64,000 bases of DNA from Georgfuchsia toluolica (GTDB lineage: Bacteria > Pseudomonadota > Gammaproteobacteria > Burkholderiales > Rhodocyclaceae). The notes under the pieces were generated by a model. The model saw only the letters and a program-made list of their open reading frames with translations. It searched no databases and had not been told where the DNA came from. The stretch covers positions 2,604,001 through 2,668,000 of the forward strand of contig NZ_CAJQUM010000001.1 in the NCBI RefSeq assembly GCF_907163265.1. The letters run 5' to 3'. Below, one piece after another: positions 1 to 9,710 of this stretch (positions are counted from its first letter, which is position 1; each line of letters opens with the position of its first letter). The position numbers were made by a program, and so were the translations under genes.

Positions 1-1297
1 CTTGTGGCGGGAATATTGACACGGCATTCTTTGGAATGGACTCAAATCCCAGTGCCTTCAATTGCGCCAGCCATTGCGCTTCTGCGCCGGGCTGGCGCTT
101 GATGTGCACGGGTTCGCCGCTCGCCAGGACGACGATCTCGTGTTTGTCGTTGGCATCGAACACGGTTTCCTCATAGCGAAAGCCGACTTGTGCCACATCC
201 AGCGCCATGCCCCAGGCATGGGCGGGGTATTGGCGCAGCATGTGGAGCGTGGACGCCTCCAGGGTGTTCAACTTCAGTTGCGGTATGGGCGCAACATCGA
301 TGGTCCGCGCCGCCTCCATAACGGGCGGCGACACGCCGGGTGCCGTCGCCGCCAATACATCCGTGGCAAGTCGTGCTTCGGCTTCATTCAATGGCGGCGC
401 GGCAAGAATGCGGGCGATCACTGCGGATGGGCTATCAAAGACCAGCTCGCCGACTTCGTGCCGTTCGCCGTCCACATACCAGGGAGGATTCAGCGGCAAG
501 GCCCAGCTTGCGGCCGGCTCGGCCTTGGCTTGGGCGCAGAAGCGGCCAAGCGCATCGTGCCGCCAGAAAATGCTGGCCGGCCGCGCGGGGCCCGGCCTGA
601 GCGGTCTCATGGCGAAACCGTTGGCGTAGAGCCTGCCCGTCTCCACCATTCTGGAAAGAATGTCGGCGCCGTGCCGGCCCATGATCGATAAATCGCCACG
701 ATATGGCACCCGGCTGCGATTTTGCGCGAGCAAAAGACGCAGGATGCCCACGTCGTCATCATCAATGAAGCTGAATGGGCGCGACAAGGCTTGCTCGAAG
801 TTGTACCATGGGGCGGGCTTGCCAATCAGCATGCCATTGCCGTCGATGCGCCCCTTGAGACAGCCGACACGAAACTCGCGCAGGTCATCGGCGTAAGCAA
901 TCAACCAGAACAGTTGTTGCTTGGGTTTGGTGACGGCGCTGCCCGGCCCTGTCGCCATCTGACGCAATGCCTCGATCCATTCCAATGCGGCGGGCGTGAC
1001 GCGGTCTACGCGATCACGCACTTCGATGGTCTTGAGCAAGGCTGCCGCAACATGCTTGCAATAGCCGCCTACCGGACAGGTACAGATAATCCTGGCCGGG
1101 AAATTGCGGCCGTTAGGCGACAGCGTCACGGCTACCCGATAGGGCTTCGCGGCCGTTCCTTGCACCTTGGCGTTGATCTGACTATCACTAATGTCGAGGT
1201 CGGTTACCGCATCGAGGTAACTTTGCGCTTTTGCCACTTCGCGAGAAGAAAGCCAGTTCGCTACGTCCGTGACGGTGAAACAATCCGTTGGATTCAT
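1..1297 (-). CDS. SWIM zinc-finger protein, probable N-terminal part of a SNF2-family helicase (truncated by window edge)
   Basis: The reverse strand is open from an ATG at 1297 down to base 1 (432 codons, no stop), so the gene runs off the left edge. Residues 72-82 form a SWIM-type zinc finger (CxCx5CxH, seen as CTCPVGGYCKH). SWIM fingers at the N-terminus followed by several hundred poorly conserved residues are typical of bacterial SNF2-like DEAD/DEAH ATPases. The helicase core itself would lie outside the window, so the SNF2 assignment is inference while the SWIM motif is seen directly. The next gene, rdgC, also acts on DNA and is divergently oriented across about 150 bp. Confidence 0.75.
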   Translation of the reverse strand, partial: MNPTDCFTVTDVANWLSSREVAKAQSYLDAVTDLDISDSQINAKVQGTAAKPYRVAVTLSPNGRNFPARIICTCPVGGYCKHVAAALLKTIEVRDRVDRVTPAALEWIEALRQMATGPGSAVTKPKQQLFWLIAYADDLREFRVGCLKGRIDGNGMLIGKPAPWYNFEQALSRPFSFIDDDDVGILRLLLAQNRSRVPYRGDLSIMGRHGADILSRMVETGRLYANGFAMRPLRPGPARPASIFWRHDALGRFCAQAKAEPAASWALPLNPPWYVDGERHEVGELVFDSPSAVIARILAAPPLNEAEARLATDVLAATAPGVSPPVMEAARTIDVAPIPQLKLNTLEASTLHMLRQYPAHAWGMALDVAQVGFRYEETVFDANDKHEIVVLASGEPVHIKRQPGAEAQWLAQLKALGFESIPKNAVSIFPPQ

Positions 1298-1447
1298 CCA
1301 GGGATTTTATTCGGAGGCGAGACGTTGCGGTATTAAGCCTTCCCATGGAAACTGGGGCATGAAACGCCAACAAGAGCAAAACCCTGGCATCCCGGCCAGC
1401 ATGAAGGTATTCTTGCGCCCCTTTCCCGAGCAGGATTTCAGTCCAAC

Positions 1448-2347
1448 ATGTGGTTTCGCAATCTCCGTATTTACCGTTTGTCGTCCAACTGGAAGGATTC
1501 CAGGCAACTCAATGACCTGCTGGCCAAAAAGCCATTAACCCGATGCGGTAGCCTCGACATGATCAGTCGGGGTTGGGTCTATCCGAAACATGAGGATTTC
1601 GTCCATGCCGTGAATGGCCAATGGCTGGTCGCCCTGGGGGTTGAACAAAAACTGCTGCCGGCGACAGTCATCCGGCAGGAGACACAGGAGCGGGCTGCCG
1701 TCATCGAAGCCGAACAGGAGCGCACGCTCGGGCGCAAAGAGCGGCGCGAGCTGCGGGACCGCGTCGCACTGGAATTGTTGCCGAAGGCATTCACCCGTCG
1801 GCGCACGACCTGGGGCTGGATCGATCCGGTCAGTGGATGGCTGGTGATCGATGCCGGATCGGATGCCAGGGCCGAGGAATTTCTGGAGGTATTCCTGCCG
1901 TTGGTAGGGGAAGTCCAGTTGCGGCCTTTGCAAACCCGGTTATCCCCGATGGCGGCCATGACCGAATGGCTTGCTTCAGATGACGCCCCCGTCGGCTTTA
2001 CCATCGATGACGAACTGGAGCTGCGGGCCGCCGCACTGGCGCAGTCCGCCATCCGGTATGTAAAGCACGCCCTGGAGGGCAGGGAAATACGCCAGCATAT
2101 CGCCAACGGCAAGAGCGCAACGAAGCTCGGAGTAACATGGAATGACAAGCTGTCGTTCGTGCTGACGGATAAATTCCAGATCAAACGCCTGGCCTTCCTG
2201 GATATCCTGAAAGAAACCACCGAGCAATCCGCCCTGGATGCGGAAGAGCAGTTCGATACGGACTTTGCCTTGATGGCCGGCGAGCTCGGCCTGATGTTCC
2301 AGGATCTGCTTGTTGCCCTGGGCGGTGAATTGGAACCCGCTGACTAG
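1448..2347 (+). CDS. rdgC: Recombination-associated protein RdgC
   Basis: A full-length 299-residue RdgC homologue. It begins with the family's typical MWFRNLRIYRL start and has the usual length of about 300 residues. RdgC forms a ring-shaped dimer that binds double-stranded DNA without sequence preference and limits RecA access during recombination and replication restart; it acts in the nucleoid. The gene stands alone: it is divergent from the SWIM-domain gene and separated from tex downstream by a REP-like intergenic region. No unusual residues or truncation are seen. Confidence 0.93.
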   Translation: MWFRNLRIYRLSSNWKDSRQLNDLLAKKPLTRCGSLDMISRGWVYPKHEDFVHAVNGQWLVALGVEQKLLPATVIRQETQERAAVIEAEQERTLGRKERRELRDRVALELLPKAFTRRRTTWGWIDPVSGWLVIDAGSDARAEEFLEVFLPLVGEVQLRPLQTRLSPMAAMTEWLASDDAPVGFTIDDELELRAAALAQSAIRYVKHALEGREIRQHIANGKSATKLGVTWNDKLSFVLTDKFQIKRLAFLDILKETTEQSALDAEEQFDTDFALMAGELGLMFQDLLVALGGELEPAD

Positions 2348-2389
2348 TGAGGGGCTGCAATCTTGACGGAACACTCAATAAAAACATTC

Positions 2390-2480
2390 GTCATTCCACG
2401 GGATTCCCTTTGGTCATTCCCGCGAAGGCGGGAATCCAGCGTCTTTACTGCAAAATCACTGGGTCCCCGCCTGCGCGGAG
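2390..2480. repeat. REP-like palindromes plus one 24-bp-family repeat unit
   Basis: The rdgC-tex spacer starts with a unit reading GTCATTCCACGGGATTCC (2390 on), which recurs near 56037 and 57391. It is followed by a perfect 8-bp stem ATTCCCGC / GCGGGAAT with a GAAG loop (2416-2435) and a second small hairpin CCGC-CTGC-GCGG (2467-2478). This layout is typical of extragenic palindromes that stabilise or end transcripts. No T-run follows, so a simple intrinsic terminator is not supported. Confidence 0.6.
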
Positions 2481-2546
2481 ACGACAAACCAGGGACTTAT
2501 AAGTCTCTATTTGTGTGCAGCACTAACTAGCCAACCGACATCGCCC

Positions 2547-4856
2547 ATGCTCCCCAGTATTGAACAACGCATCGCCGCCGAACTCGGCGTCCGCCCCCAG
2601 CAAGTCGCCGCCACGGTGCAACTGCTCGACGAAGGCGCCACGGTTCCCTTCATCGCCCGCTATCGCAAGGAAGTCACCGGCGAACTCGATGACATTCAGT
2701 TGCGCCTGCTTGATGAACGCCTGACCTATTTGCGCGAACTCGAAGAGCGCCGCGTCGGCGTACTCGCCTCCATCGATGAGCAGGGCAAGCTGACGCCCGA
2801 GCTGAAAACCGAAATCGAGAACGCCGAGACCAAGCAGCGCCTCGAAGACCTCTACCTGCCCTACAAGCCCAAACGCCGCACCAAGGCGCAGATCGCGCGC
2901 GAGGCAGGGCTGGAGCCGCTGGCCTGCGCCCTGTTCGACGATCCGACATTGGTGCCGGAAGAAGAGGCAGCCAAGTACGTACGCCTGGAGCAGGAGCCTC
3001 CCGAGCAGCATGTGCCCGATGTGAAGGCTGCGCTTGACGGTGCGCGCCAGATTCTGATGGAACGCTTTTCCGAAGATGCCGCGCTGCTCGACAGACTGCG
3101 CCAAACGCTCCTCGCCAATGCTCTGGTCGTTTCCAGAGTGATCGAGGGCAAGGAAAGCGAAGGCGCCAAGTTTCGCGACTGGTTCGACTTCCGCGAGCCA
3201 ATCAAGGACATGCCCTCGCACCGCGCCCTGGCAATGTTTCGCGGCCGCAACGAAGACGTGCTGCGCCTCACGCTGAAAACCGCGCCGGAACTGGAAGACC
3301 CGCCCCGCGCTGCGCCCTGCGAGGCCATGGTCGCTACTCATTTCGGCATCGCCGACAGAGGCCGCGCCGCCGACAAGTGGCTGCTCGACTCGGCGCGCTG
3401 GGCCTGGATGGTCAAGCTCTCGCTGCATCTTGAACTGGAATTGATGAACCAGTTGCGCGAACGCGCCGAGGAAGAGGCGATCCGCGTTTTTGCCCGCAAC
3501 CTGCACGACCTGCTGCTCGCCGCGCCGGCCGGCCCGCGCACTACCATCGGCCTCGATCCGGGGGTGCGCACCGGCGTCAAGGTGGCCGTCGTCGACCAGA
3601 CCGGCAAGCTGGTGGATACGGCGGTGATCTACCCGCACGAACCGCGCCGCGATTGGGAAGGCGCGCTCGCCGCGCTGCGCCACCTGGCGCAAAAGCACGG
3701 CGCGCAACTCATCGCCATCGGCAACGGCACGGCCAGCCGCGAAACCGACAAGCTCGCCGCCGATCTAATCAAACGTCATCCAGAACTCAAGCTCGCCAAG
3801 GTCGTGGTATCGGAAGCCGGCGCTTCGGTGTACTCGGCTTCCGAATTGGCGTCGAAGGAATTTCCGGACATCGACGTGTCATTACGCGGCGCGGTTTCCA
3901 TCGCCCGCCGCCTGCAAGACCCCTTGGCGGAACTGGTCAAGATCGATCCCAAGAGCATCGGCGTCGGCCAGTACCAGCATGACGTGAACCAGTACCGGCT
4001 GGCCAAATCGCTCGACGCAGTGGTCGAGGATTGCGTGAACTCCGTCGGGGTCGATGTGAACACCGCCTCGGTGCCGCTGCTGACGCGCATCTCGGGCCTC
4101 AACGCCACGCTCGCCGCCAACATCGTCAGCTACCGCGACCAGCACGGCGCCTTCAAAAGCCGCAAGGCTTTGCAGCAGGTGCCGCGCCTTGGCGACAAGA
4201 CCTTCGAGCAGGCGGCCGGATTCCTGCGCGTGAACGCCGGCGATAACCCGCTGGACGCCTCGGCCGTGCACCCCGAGTCCTACCCGCTGGTGGAGCGCAT
4301 CCTCGCCGACATCAAGAAGGGCATCCGCGAAGTCATCGGCGACGGCAAGACCGTGCGCGCGCTTGATCCAGGCCGATACAGCGACGAAAAATTCGGGCTG
4401 CTCACAGTGCAGGATGTCCTCAAGGAACTCGAAAAACCGGGCCGCGATCCGCGCCCCGAGTTCAAGGCCGCCGCGTTCCGCGAGGGTATTGAAGACCTGA
4501 AGGATCTCGAACCCGGCATGCTGCTCGAAGGCATCGTGACCAACGTCACCAACTTCGGCGCCTTCATCGATATCGGCGTGCATCAGGACGGTCTCGCGCA
4601 CGTCTCCGCGCTGGCCGAGAAATTCGTCAAGGACCCGCACAGCGTCGTCAAGGCCGGCGACGTGGTGAAGGTGAAAGTGATGGAAGTCGACATCGCACGC
4701 AAGCGCATCGCATTGACCCTGCGCCTGACGGACGAGGTCACGGCCAGGAAGGATGCCCCCGAACGGCAGCGGGGCAGCAAAGCCACGCTGCCGAAACGGG
4801 AGGCCGCGCCACAAAACGGCGCGATGGCAATGGCATTTGCCAGATTAAAACGATAG
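2547..4856 (+). CDS. tex: Transcription accessory protein Tex (S1 RNA-binding)
   Basis: A 769-residue Tex protein. An N-terminal helical region is followed by a YqgF/RuvX-like fold ([10 protein letters not shown] near residue 330), helix-hairpin-helix repeats around 490-560 and a C-terminal S1 domain ([16 protein letters not shown] onward). Tex binds nucleic acid and influences transcription and RNA processing; it is cytoplasmic and highly conserved. A TTG at 2511 would add 12 residues, but the ATG at 2547 gives the family-typical start [13 protein letters not shown] and is preferred. Convergent with the DUF349 gene, with an 18-bp gap containing a CCGCC/GGCGG stem that may end both transcripts. 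Confidence 0.95.
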   Translation: MLPSIEQRIAAELGVRPQQVAATVQLLDEGATVPFIARYRKEVTGELDDIQLRLLDERLTYLRELEERRVGVLASIDEQGKLTPELKTEIENAETKQRLEDLYLPYKPKRRTKAQIAREAGLEPLACALFDDPTLVPEEEAAKYVRLEQEPPEQHVPDVKAALDGARQILMERFSEDAALLDRLRQTLLANALVVSRVIEGKESEGAKFRDWFDFREPIKDMPSHRALAMFRGRNEDVLRLTLKTAPELEDPPRAAPCEAMVATHFGIADRGRAADKWLLDSARWAWMVKLSLHLELELMNQLRERAEEEAIRVFARNLHDLLLAAPAGPRTTIGLDPGVRTGVKVAVVDQTGKLVDTAVIYPHEPRRDWEGALAALRHLAQKHGAQLIAIGNGTASRETDKLAADLIKRHPELKLAKVVVSEAGASVYSASELASKEFPDIDVSLRGAVSIARRLQDPLAELVKIDPKSIGVGQYQHDVNQYRLAKSLDAVVEDCVNSVGVDVNTASVPLLTRISGLNATLAANIVSYRDQHGAFKSRKALQQVPRLGDKTFEQAAGFLRVNAGDNPLDASAVHPESYPLVERILADIKKGIREVIGDGKTVRALDPGRYSDEKFGLLTVQDVLKELEKPGRDPRPEFKAAAFREGIEDLKDLEPGMLLEGIVTNVTNFGAFIDIGVHQDGLAHVSALAEKFVKDPHSVVKAGDVVKVKVMEVDIARKRIALTLRLTDEVTARKDAPERQRGSKATLPKREAAPQNGAMAMAFARLKR

Positions 4857-4874
4857 GACCGCCAGGCGGCGGAC

Positions 4875-7526
4875 TTAGCGGCCCAAACTGCCGGGTGTGG
4901 ACTTGCGCAGCATGACAATAACGGCTTCGAGGCGCTGACGCTGTTCGGCGTCATGATGCGCGCAAGCAAGAACAGCCGCAGTCAAATTATTGATGTCTGC
5001 CGGGGCCGGACTGGCTGGCCGCCTTTCTTCCAGCGCCTCTTTCATCAATTGAAGCTTGAGCGAGCGTCTTGCCGCCTGGAATGCGGCGGGCGATGGAATG
5101 TCGAGCGCCGCTTCGAGTTGTAACAGCAGATCGTTCAGCGTATTACCGGGCGCCTTGGATTCGCCACCGACATTCGCGACGCCAGTTTGGAATCGTTCTT
5201 GCAGTGCCTGTTCCCAGCGTGACGGCAAGGCGGGCAGGGCGGCCCAACGCACTTCGATATCCGGAATGTTGGCGGGCGCGGCGGGGGTTATCGCCTCAAT
5301 CTCGTCGCAAAGCGCCAGCTTGCCGGCAAGCGCATCGCACGTGACATTCCATTTTCTCTGAGCGCTGTTTGCAAGATATTGCCGCACTTTGTCGCGAGCA
5401 TCGCGATACTTGGACTCCAGCTTGGCCGCCTGATTGCCGGGCACGTCCCCGGCCTGGTGCCATTCCGAGTCAACCTCTGCCAGGATGCGCTTGATCTCTG
5501 CCTCCGCTTCATCCTGCCCCACCGCTTGAAGGCGCATGATCAAGGCCTCGCGCTGCGCCCGATTGGCCTCCAATTGGGCAGTGCGGGCATTGAGGGCTTC
5601 CTCGCGCCGATCCATGACGGCGCCGATCGCCGCCTTGAAGTCTGCCCACATTGCATTCTCCACCGCGCGCGGCAGCGGCTGCGATTTGGCATGCTGCTGC
5701 CACTGCGTCTGCAGCTCGCGGACCTTGGCGATCAGGTCGCGATCCTGTGCGTTCTGGCTTAATGCCCTGGCGCGAACGATGAATTGCTCGCGCTGCGCTT
5801 TTGCACTGTGCTGGACTTCATGCAAGGGTTGCTCCAGCCGCGCAACACTCGATTTCATGCGCTCCGTCAAGGCTGCCTGGCTCTTGTGCGGCACGGTATG
5901 TTGCAGCGGTCCGAGCTTGCGCCATTCCATTTGAAAGTGGGCGAGCGCCCGGGCAATTTCCTTCCAGTCGGGCGCAGCGCCGCTGTCGTCGCTGACGATA
6001 TTCAGCGCATCCAGGGCGTCAAGCAGACTTTCTCGCTTGGCAAGATTTTCCAGCCTTGCCTCGTTCAATCGAGTGAAGTGCGCCGCCACCGGAACATAGG
6101 CGATTTTCAATGCGCCGTCGAAACGCTGCCATAGCGCCTTGCTGTTCGCGCCGCCCATCTGATCCAGCTGCTTCCAGCGCGCGCGCAACTGCTCGATGCT
6201 TTTCTCAATCTGTTGGATCGGCAATTTGGCCGGGCTCGATTCGTCCACGACGATGGTGGAACGAGCGAGTGCCTCGGCTTCTGCGACGAGATCGTCGCGC
6301 GCTTGTTCACTGCCCCAATGTTGCCAGCCCTTGAGCCGTGCAATCTCGGCCTGGAGTTTTTCGATGCGCGCCTGCAGGGCAGGGGCCGTCGCGCCATTTG
6401 CAGACCCGGCATCCAGGGCCGGCATATGTTTGAGGGCAGCCGCCAGCCGCCCTGCGGCAAGCGCTTCTTCAGCGCTGCCGACGGCTTTCATCAAAGCCTC
6501 AAGGCGCGCCTGCTGCGCCGCCTTGTCGCTTGCGGCGCCGCGCTGGCGACTGTCGGTCTGGCGTTTCCTCTGCGCGTCATGCAACATGCGTTGCCATGCT
6601 TCGAAGCGGGCATTGAGTGCTTTCTCGACGCCTGGATCGGCAATGGGTGCCAGCGCCTGCCAGCGTTGGAGCGGTGTTGCGACGATTGCTGCCGGGGTGG
6701 CGGGTTCTCCGTCTTCCTGCGGCGGCTCCGGCTGCTGTGTGCCCCGTTGCAACTCGTCGAGCAGCATCAGCCGCGCCTCGATCGGCGCCGAGTCCTGCAA
6801 GGCAGTCCGCAGTGCCTGGTCGAGTGTGGCAATGACGGATGAGTCGACCGTCGTGACGTTGGCGGACGCTGGAAGCGCCGCCAGCGTTGTCCGCGCTGCC
6901 GCGCTCGCGGCCGCCAGCGCTGTAATCAGTTCGTGCGGCGGAATGGCGATGTTCGCCAGCCTGGCGTGGTTGATGCCCAAATGCGCCAGCGCCTGCCTGG
7001 CATCGGCGATCCAGCGACTGACGGAGCGCTTGGCTTCGCTGCGTTCGCGCAGCAGTTGCGCCAGGCATTGTTGCAACTCGGAAAATCTCGTCTTCTGGAT
7101 ATCTTCAAGCAGGCTGGCATCGAGTGCGCGCCAGGCATGATCGAGCTCGACCAGGCGGTTGGCCGGAATTGCCGGCTCTTCAACCAGAGTTTCTGCGGAC
7201 TGGATCAGTTCGCCGGCCCGCGCACGCGTTTCGCGCCGCTCGACCTCGGTCTTATACCGGTCCTTGACAGCGCGATGGATGCGCCGATCGTGGGTGCGAA
7301 ACTCTTGTTCAGCCAGACGCAAAGCATCTTCACTCGCCAGCGCCAATACTGCGGAGAGCTTGATATCGATTGACGGCGCGTCCTTCGCCAGCGCCAGCAA
7401 CGCCAAGTCGTTTCCCAGCGCCGTCTGTAGTCTTGTTTCCCATGTGGCTTCCGCAATCGGCGCCGGTAAGGATGCCGATTCTGCTTCTGTGGGAGGTTTT
7501 TTTGCCCTGATGAGCTTTCTGAACAT
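4875..7526 (-). CDS. DUF349 domain-containing protein
   Basis: An 883-residue, largely helical, Ala/Gln/Arg/Glu-rich protein carrying several DUF349 repeats. These are recognisable from recurrent stretches such as WQ..KP.P......W..FK and LW.RF..A in the middle and C-terminal thirds. DUF349 proteins are cytoplasmic and of uncertain function; some are linked to stress or DNA-binding roles. Long coiled-coil-like segments dominate. The gene is monocistronic, convergent with tex, and has an AT-poor leader. The family is recognised but no biochemical function can be assigned. Confidence 0.85.
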   Translation of the reverse strand: MFRKLIRAKKPPTEAESASLPAPIAEATWETRLQTALGNDLALLALAKDAPSIDIKLSAVLALASEDALRLAEQEFRTHDRRIHRAVKDRYKTEVERRETRARAGELIQSAETLVEEPAIPANRLVELDHAWRALDASLLEDIQKTRFSELQQCLAQLLRERSEAKRSVSRWIADARQALAHLGINHARLANIAIPPHELITALAAASAAARTTLAALPASANVTTVDSSVIATLDQALRTALQDSAPIEARLMLLDELQRGTQQPEPPQEDGEPATPAAIVATPLQRWQALAPIADPGVEKALNARFEAWQRMLHDAQRKRQTDSRQRGAASDKAAQQARLEALMKAVGSAEEALAAGRLAAALKHMPALDAGSANGATAPALQARIEKLQAEIARLKGWQHWGSEQARDDLVAEAEALARSTIVVDESSPAKLPIQQIEKSIEQLRARWKQLDQMGGANSKALWQRFDGALKIAYVPVAAHFTRLNEARLENLAKRESLLDALDALNIVSDDSGAAPDWKEIARALAHFQMEWRKLGPLQHTVPHKSQAALTERMKSSVARLEQPLHEVQHSAKAQREQFIVRARALSQNAQDRDLIAKVRELQTQWQQHAKSQPLPRAVENAMWADFKAAIGAVMDRREEALNARTAQLEANRAQREALIMRLQAVGQDEAEAEIKRILAEVDSEWHQAGDVPGNQAAKLESKYRDARDKVRQYLANSAQRKWNVTCDALAGKLALCDEIEAITPAAPANIPDIEVRWAALPALPSRWEQALQERFQTGVANVGGESKAPGNTLNDLLLQLEAALDIPSPAAFQAARRSLKLQLMKEALEERRPASPAPADINNLTAAVLACAHHDAEQRQRLEAVIVMLRKSTPGSLGR

Positions 7527-7626
7527 GGTTACACGATATTCGAGGTTCTTGATGGCTCATTGTGCCATTTCTTAGCATGAAAAATCAGCGATGGAGTCGC
7601 AAAGCACCGCTTTGCGCCGCCGAGAC

Positions 7627-7685
7627 GTTCAATTTGCCTTTGCGCATTTTCATCATCAAGGGTAGCGCTGACGGCCATGCGCGTT
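7627..7685 (+). repeat. Dispersed 60-bp hairpin repeat R1, copy 1
   Basis: First of four copies in the window of a repeat starting GTTCAATTTGCCTTTGCGCA and ending CCATGCGCGT. The two ends pair as GCGCAT / ATGCGC around an inner hairpin that is best preserved in other copies (ATCC-TCGG-GGAT). It lies in the 333-bp space between the DUF349 and CBS genes, in which no gene is seen. This copy is more diverged in the middle (ATCATCAAGGGTAG) than copies 3 and 4. Confidence 0.7.
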
Positions 7686-7859
7686 AGAACAAACATGCTG
7701 CACCGCATCAGCGATGATGGGGACGAAGAACAGGGGCGCCGGCAACTTCCAAAGAATAGCTGCCAGCGCCAAACCAATCCCGGCCCGCTGTCGTTAAGTC
7801 GGGCGAAACGTTGATGGCCTGCTTTTCGGATGGTTACGCTCTTGTTTCGGCGTCCGGCG

Positions 7860-8297
7860 TCAGAGAATGACGGTGATTTCTTCCCTCCGTTCCAACTCGC
7901 GCCCAAACTCAAGCGCGTCGGAATCCAGAGCGTCATGGGCCGAGAGAATGCCTATGGGCCGCCCGGCGATATCGACCACCGGCATATGGCGGAAACCGCC
8001 TTCGTACATCAGGTGCAAGGCATGGCCAAAGGGCCTGTCCGCGCTAATGGTACGCGGGTGTCCCGTCATTATGTTCCCCACCTGGACTCGATCCGGGTCC
8101 AGGCCCTTCGCAACCAGCCCATGCACGATATCCCGCTCAGTACAGATGCCTCTTAGCATCTTCTTGTCGTTCACTACCATCACCGCGCTCGTTTTATACG
8201 ATTCCATCAGGCACGCGGCTTCGCGAACGCTGGTGTGGAACGATATGGCGACGAAGGGCTTATTGCGAATAACCTCACTGACACGACGTGTAGGCAT
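7860..8297 (-). CDS. CBS-domain pair protein
   Basis: 145 residues made of two CBS motifs in tandem: one around residues 8-65 (SFHTSVREAACLMES ... GICTERDI) and one around 75-130 (SADRPFGHALHLMYEGGFRHMPVVD ... GILSAHD). CBS pairs bind adenine nucleotides and act as energy or redox sensors, often as stand-alone small proteins in proteobacteria. A good ribosome-binding site (AGAGGAG) precedes the ATG at 8297. It has no obvious operon partner, so the regulated target is unknown. Confidence 0.88.
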   Translation of the reverse strand: MPTRRVSEVIRNKPFVAISFHTSVREAACLMESYKTSAVMVVNDKKMLRGICTERDIVHGLVAKGLDPDRVQVGNIMTGHPRTISADRPFGHALHLMYEGGFRHMPVVDIAGRPIGILSAHDALDSDALEFGRELERREEITVIL

Positions 8298-8390
8298 GGA
8301 TGTCTCCTCTTTATTATAGGAATGGAGTGATTATCCTAGACCACACTTTCGATTAACGCAAAGGCAAATCGGCAGGAAAAAATTTAATCC

Positions 8391-8515
8391 TGACTACAAA
8401 TTGAGCAGCATGGAATGAACTTCATCAACCTCGCGACCAGCGGTATGTTTGACCACTTTTCCACTGGTCGCTCACAGTTTATCCACAGTTTTTGGTGGAT
8501 AGACCGTCAGATCGC
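8391..8515 (+). repeat. Imperfect direct repeat A (pairs with 9436-9555)
   Basis: This stretch and 9436-9555 share the opening TGACYACAAATTGAGCRGC, a central ACTTTTCCAC, and an ATCCACAG block followed by TGGT, in the same order and spacing. The two copies flank the secreted-protein gene 8636-9235. The rest of the 8298-8635 spacer holds no gene that I can support. The copies look like the same original sequence after divergence, possibly the remains of a mobile element. Confidence 0.55.
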
Positions 8516-8635
8516 CAAAGTTTCCCATTCCGGACTTGACTCCTGCGTACCGGCGGGGCATGACTGTATGTCTGATCATGGTCTGGTCAGCGTCTTTTGC
8601 AACTCAGGGACTTGACCAATCGGTTGTCGCTTCGG

Positions 8636-9235
8636 CTACCTGATTGGGATCATCAGGTGCATATACGGTGTCCCTGGCCACATCACATAGGGTACCGAGG
8701 TGTCAGGATTCGCGCTCTTTGGATACATGTCATAGAAGCTTGCATCGGCACCCACAATCATTACGTGGGGCCCGGTCTTGATCCAGTGATTATTGGCGCT
8801 GGGCTTGGTCGCATATGGGTCCGTATTGCTGGCGTCGGTTCCTCCCGCCAACATGTACATGAAGCCGATCATGCCGGCGGCAGGTGCTTTATGCCCAATC
8901 CATGCCATTGCCCACTGCATGGCCGCCTTGTCCATGCACATCGGGTCGGGGCCAGGGGTGGCCGGATTGTCCGGCATGCAGGTAAATCCATTTGTTCCCT
9001 CGCGCAGGGTCCGCATGGTTCCATCCGCGTTCATGGCGACGATGGTAGCCCCCTCGCTTACTTTCTTCGGCGCGGCTTGCATAGCGCTCTTGATCAACTT
9101 CTTGTCGGCAGCAGTCGGGGCGGCTGCACTGGCGTCCATATCATGCATCTTCATATCGGCGGCGATCGCGGTCGGCGAGAATGCGACAGCCAGGACACCG
9201 GCTATCAAACCTATTGCACTGACATATTTTGACAT
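8636..9235 (-). CDS. Secreted Met-rich protein of unknown function
   Basis: 199 residues with a clear Sec signal peptide (SAIGLIAGVLAVAFSPTAIAA, cleavage near residue 25). The mature part is unusually rich in methionine and has short His/Met runs (MKMHDMD near the new N-terminus; DPMCMDKAAMQWAMAW; MIGFMYM; PYMHLMIP near the end). That composition is compatible with metal, especially copper, binding in the periplasm, but this is inference from composition only. The start is supported by AAAGGAG seven bases upstream. I do not recognise a named family. The gene sits alone between two imperfect direct repeats. Confidence 0.75.
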   Translation of the reverse strand: MSKYVSAIGLIAGVLAVAFSPTAIAADMKMHDMDASAAAPTAADKKLIKSAMQAAPKKVSEGATIVAMNADGTMRTLREGTNGFTCMPDNPATPGPDPMCMDKAAMQWAMAWIGHKAPAAGMIGFMYMLAGGTDASNTDPYATKPSANNHWIKTGPHVMIVGADASFYDMYPKSANPDTSVPYVMWPGTPYMHLMIPIR

Positions 9236-9435
9236 GATTTGCTCCTTTGCTCATTTCAAAGAATAACAATCCTGCGGCTTGCTTAAGGCAACCTGCGGCG
9301 CAAATCCCGCGCCTTGATCTCCTGTCCGGACCGGATAAGCAAGCACAGCCCATCTTAGAAGGGGCTATGAAAAATACAACCGCACTGTAGATTTCAATGC
9401 CGATGCCCATAGTGGTATTAACATGACTCGAGTAC

Positions 9436-9555
9436 TGACCACAAATTGAGCGGCGGAGTGGAGAACCTGGTCAACCGTAAGGCTGGCATGGTTATTGGTA
9501 GACTTTTCCACCTCTTGTTCACAACCCCATCCACAGCCAATGGTTGATAAGTTGC
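9436..9555 (+). repeat. Imperfect direct repeat B (pairs with 8391-8515)
   Basis: Second copy of the roughly 120-bp repeat, in the same orientation as copy A. Shared blocks in order are TGACCACAAATTGAGC, GACTTTTCCACC, TTCACA and ATCCACAG. It lies in the 475-bp spacer upstream of the dienelactone hydrolase gene. Nothing else with coding character is seen in this spacer. Confidence 0.55.
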
Positions 9556-9710
9556 TGGACAAATATTCTCACAGGCAGTGACTGTTCGCAGGCAAAACAG
9601 GGTGGCAAACAGGGCCGGGTGTGCTAACTTAAAAATGCAGTGGTGAGCCTGTCAACTTGCCATTCAACTGAGCAGCTGAGCCATTGCTCCAGTCAACAGG
9701 AGGGTTGTCC

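Noticed and set aside
2523-3707. Reverse open frame of 394 codons opposite tex
   Set aside because: Shadow of tex, no motif of its own.
8479-8487. Perfect DnaA-box-like TTATCCACA
   Set aside because: Single box, no dnaA, dnaN or AT-rich unwinding region nearby; it belongs to the direct-repeat block instead, so not called as an origin.
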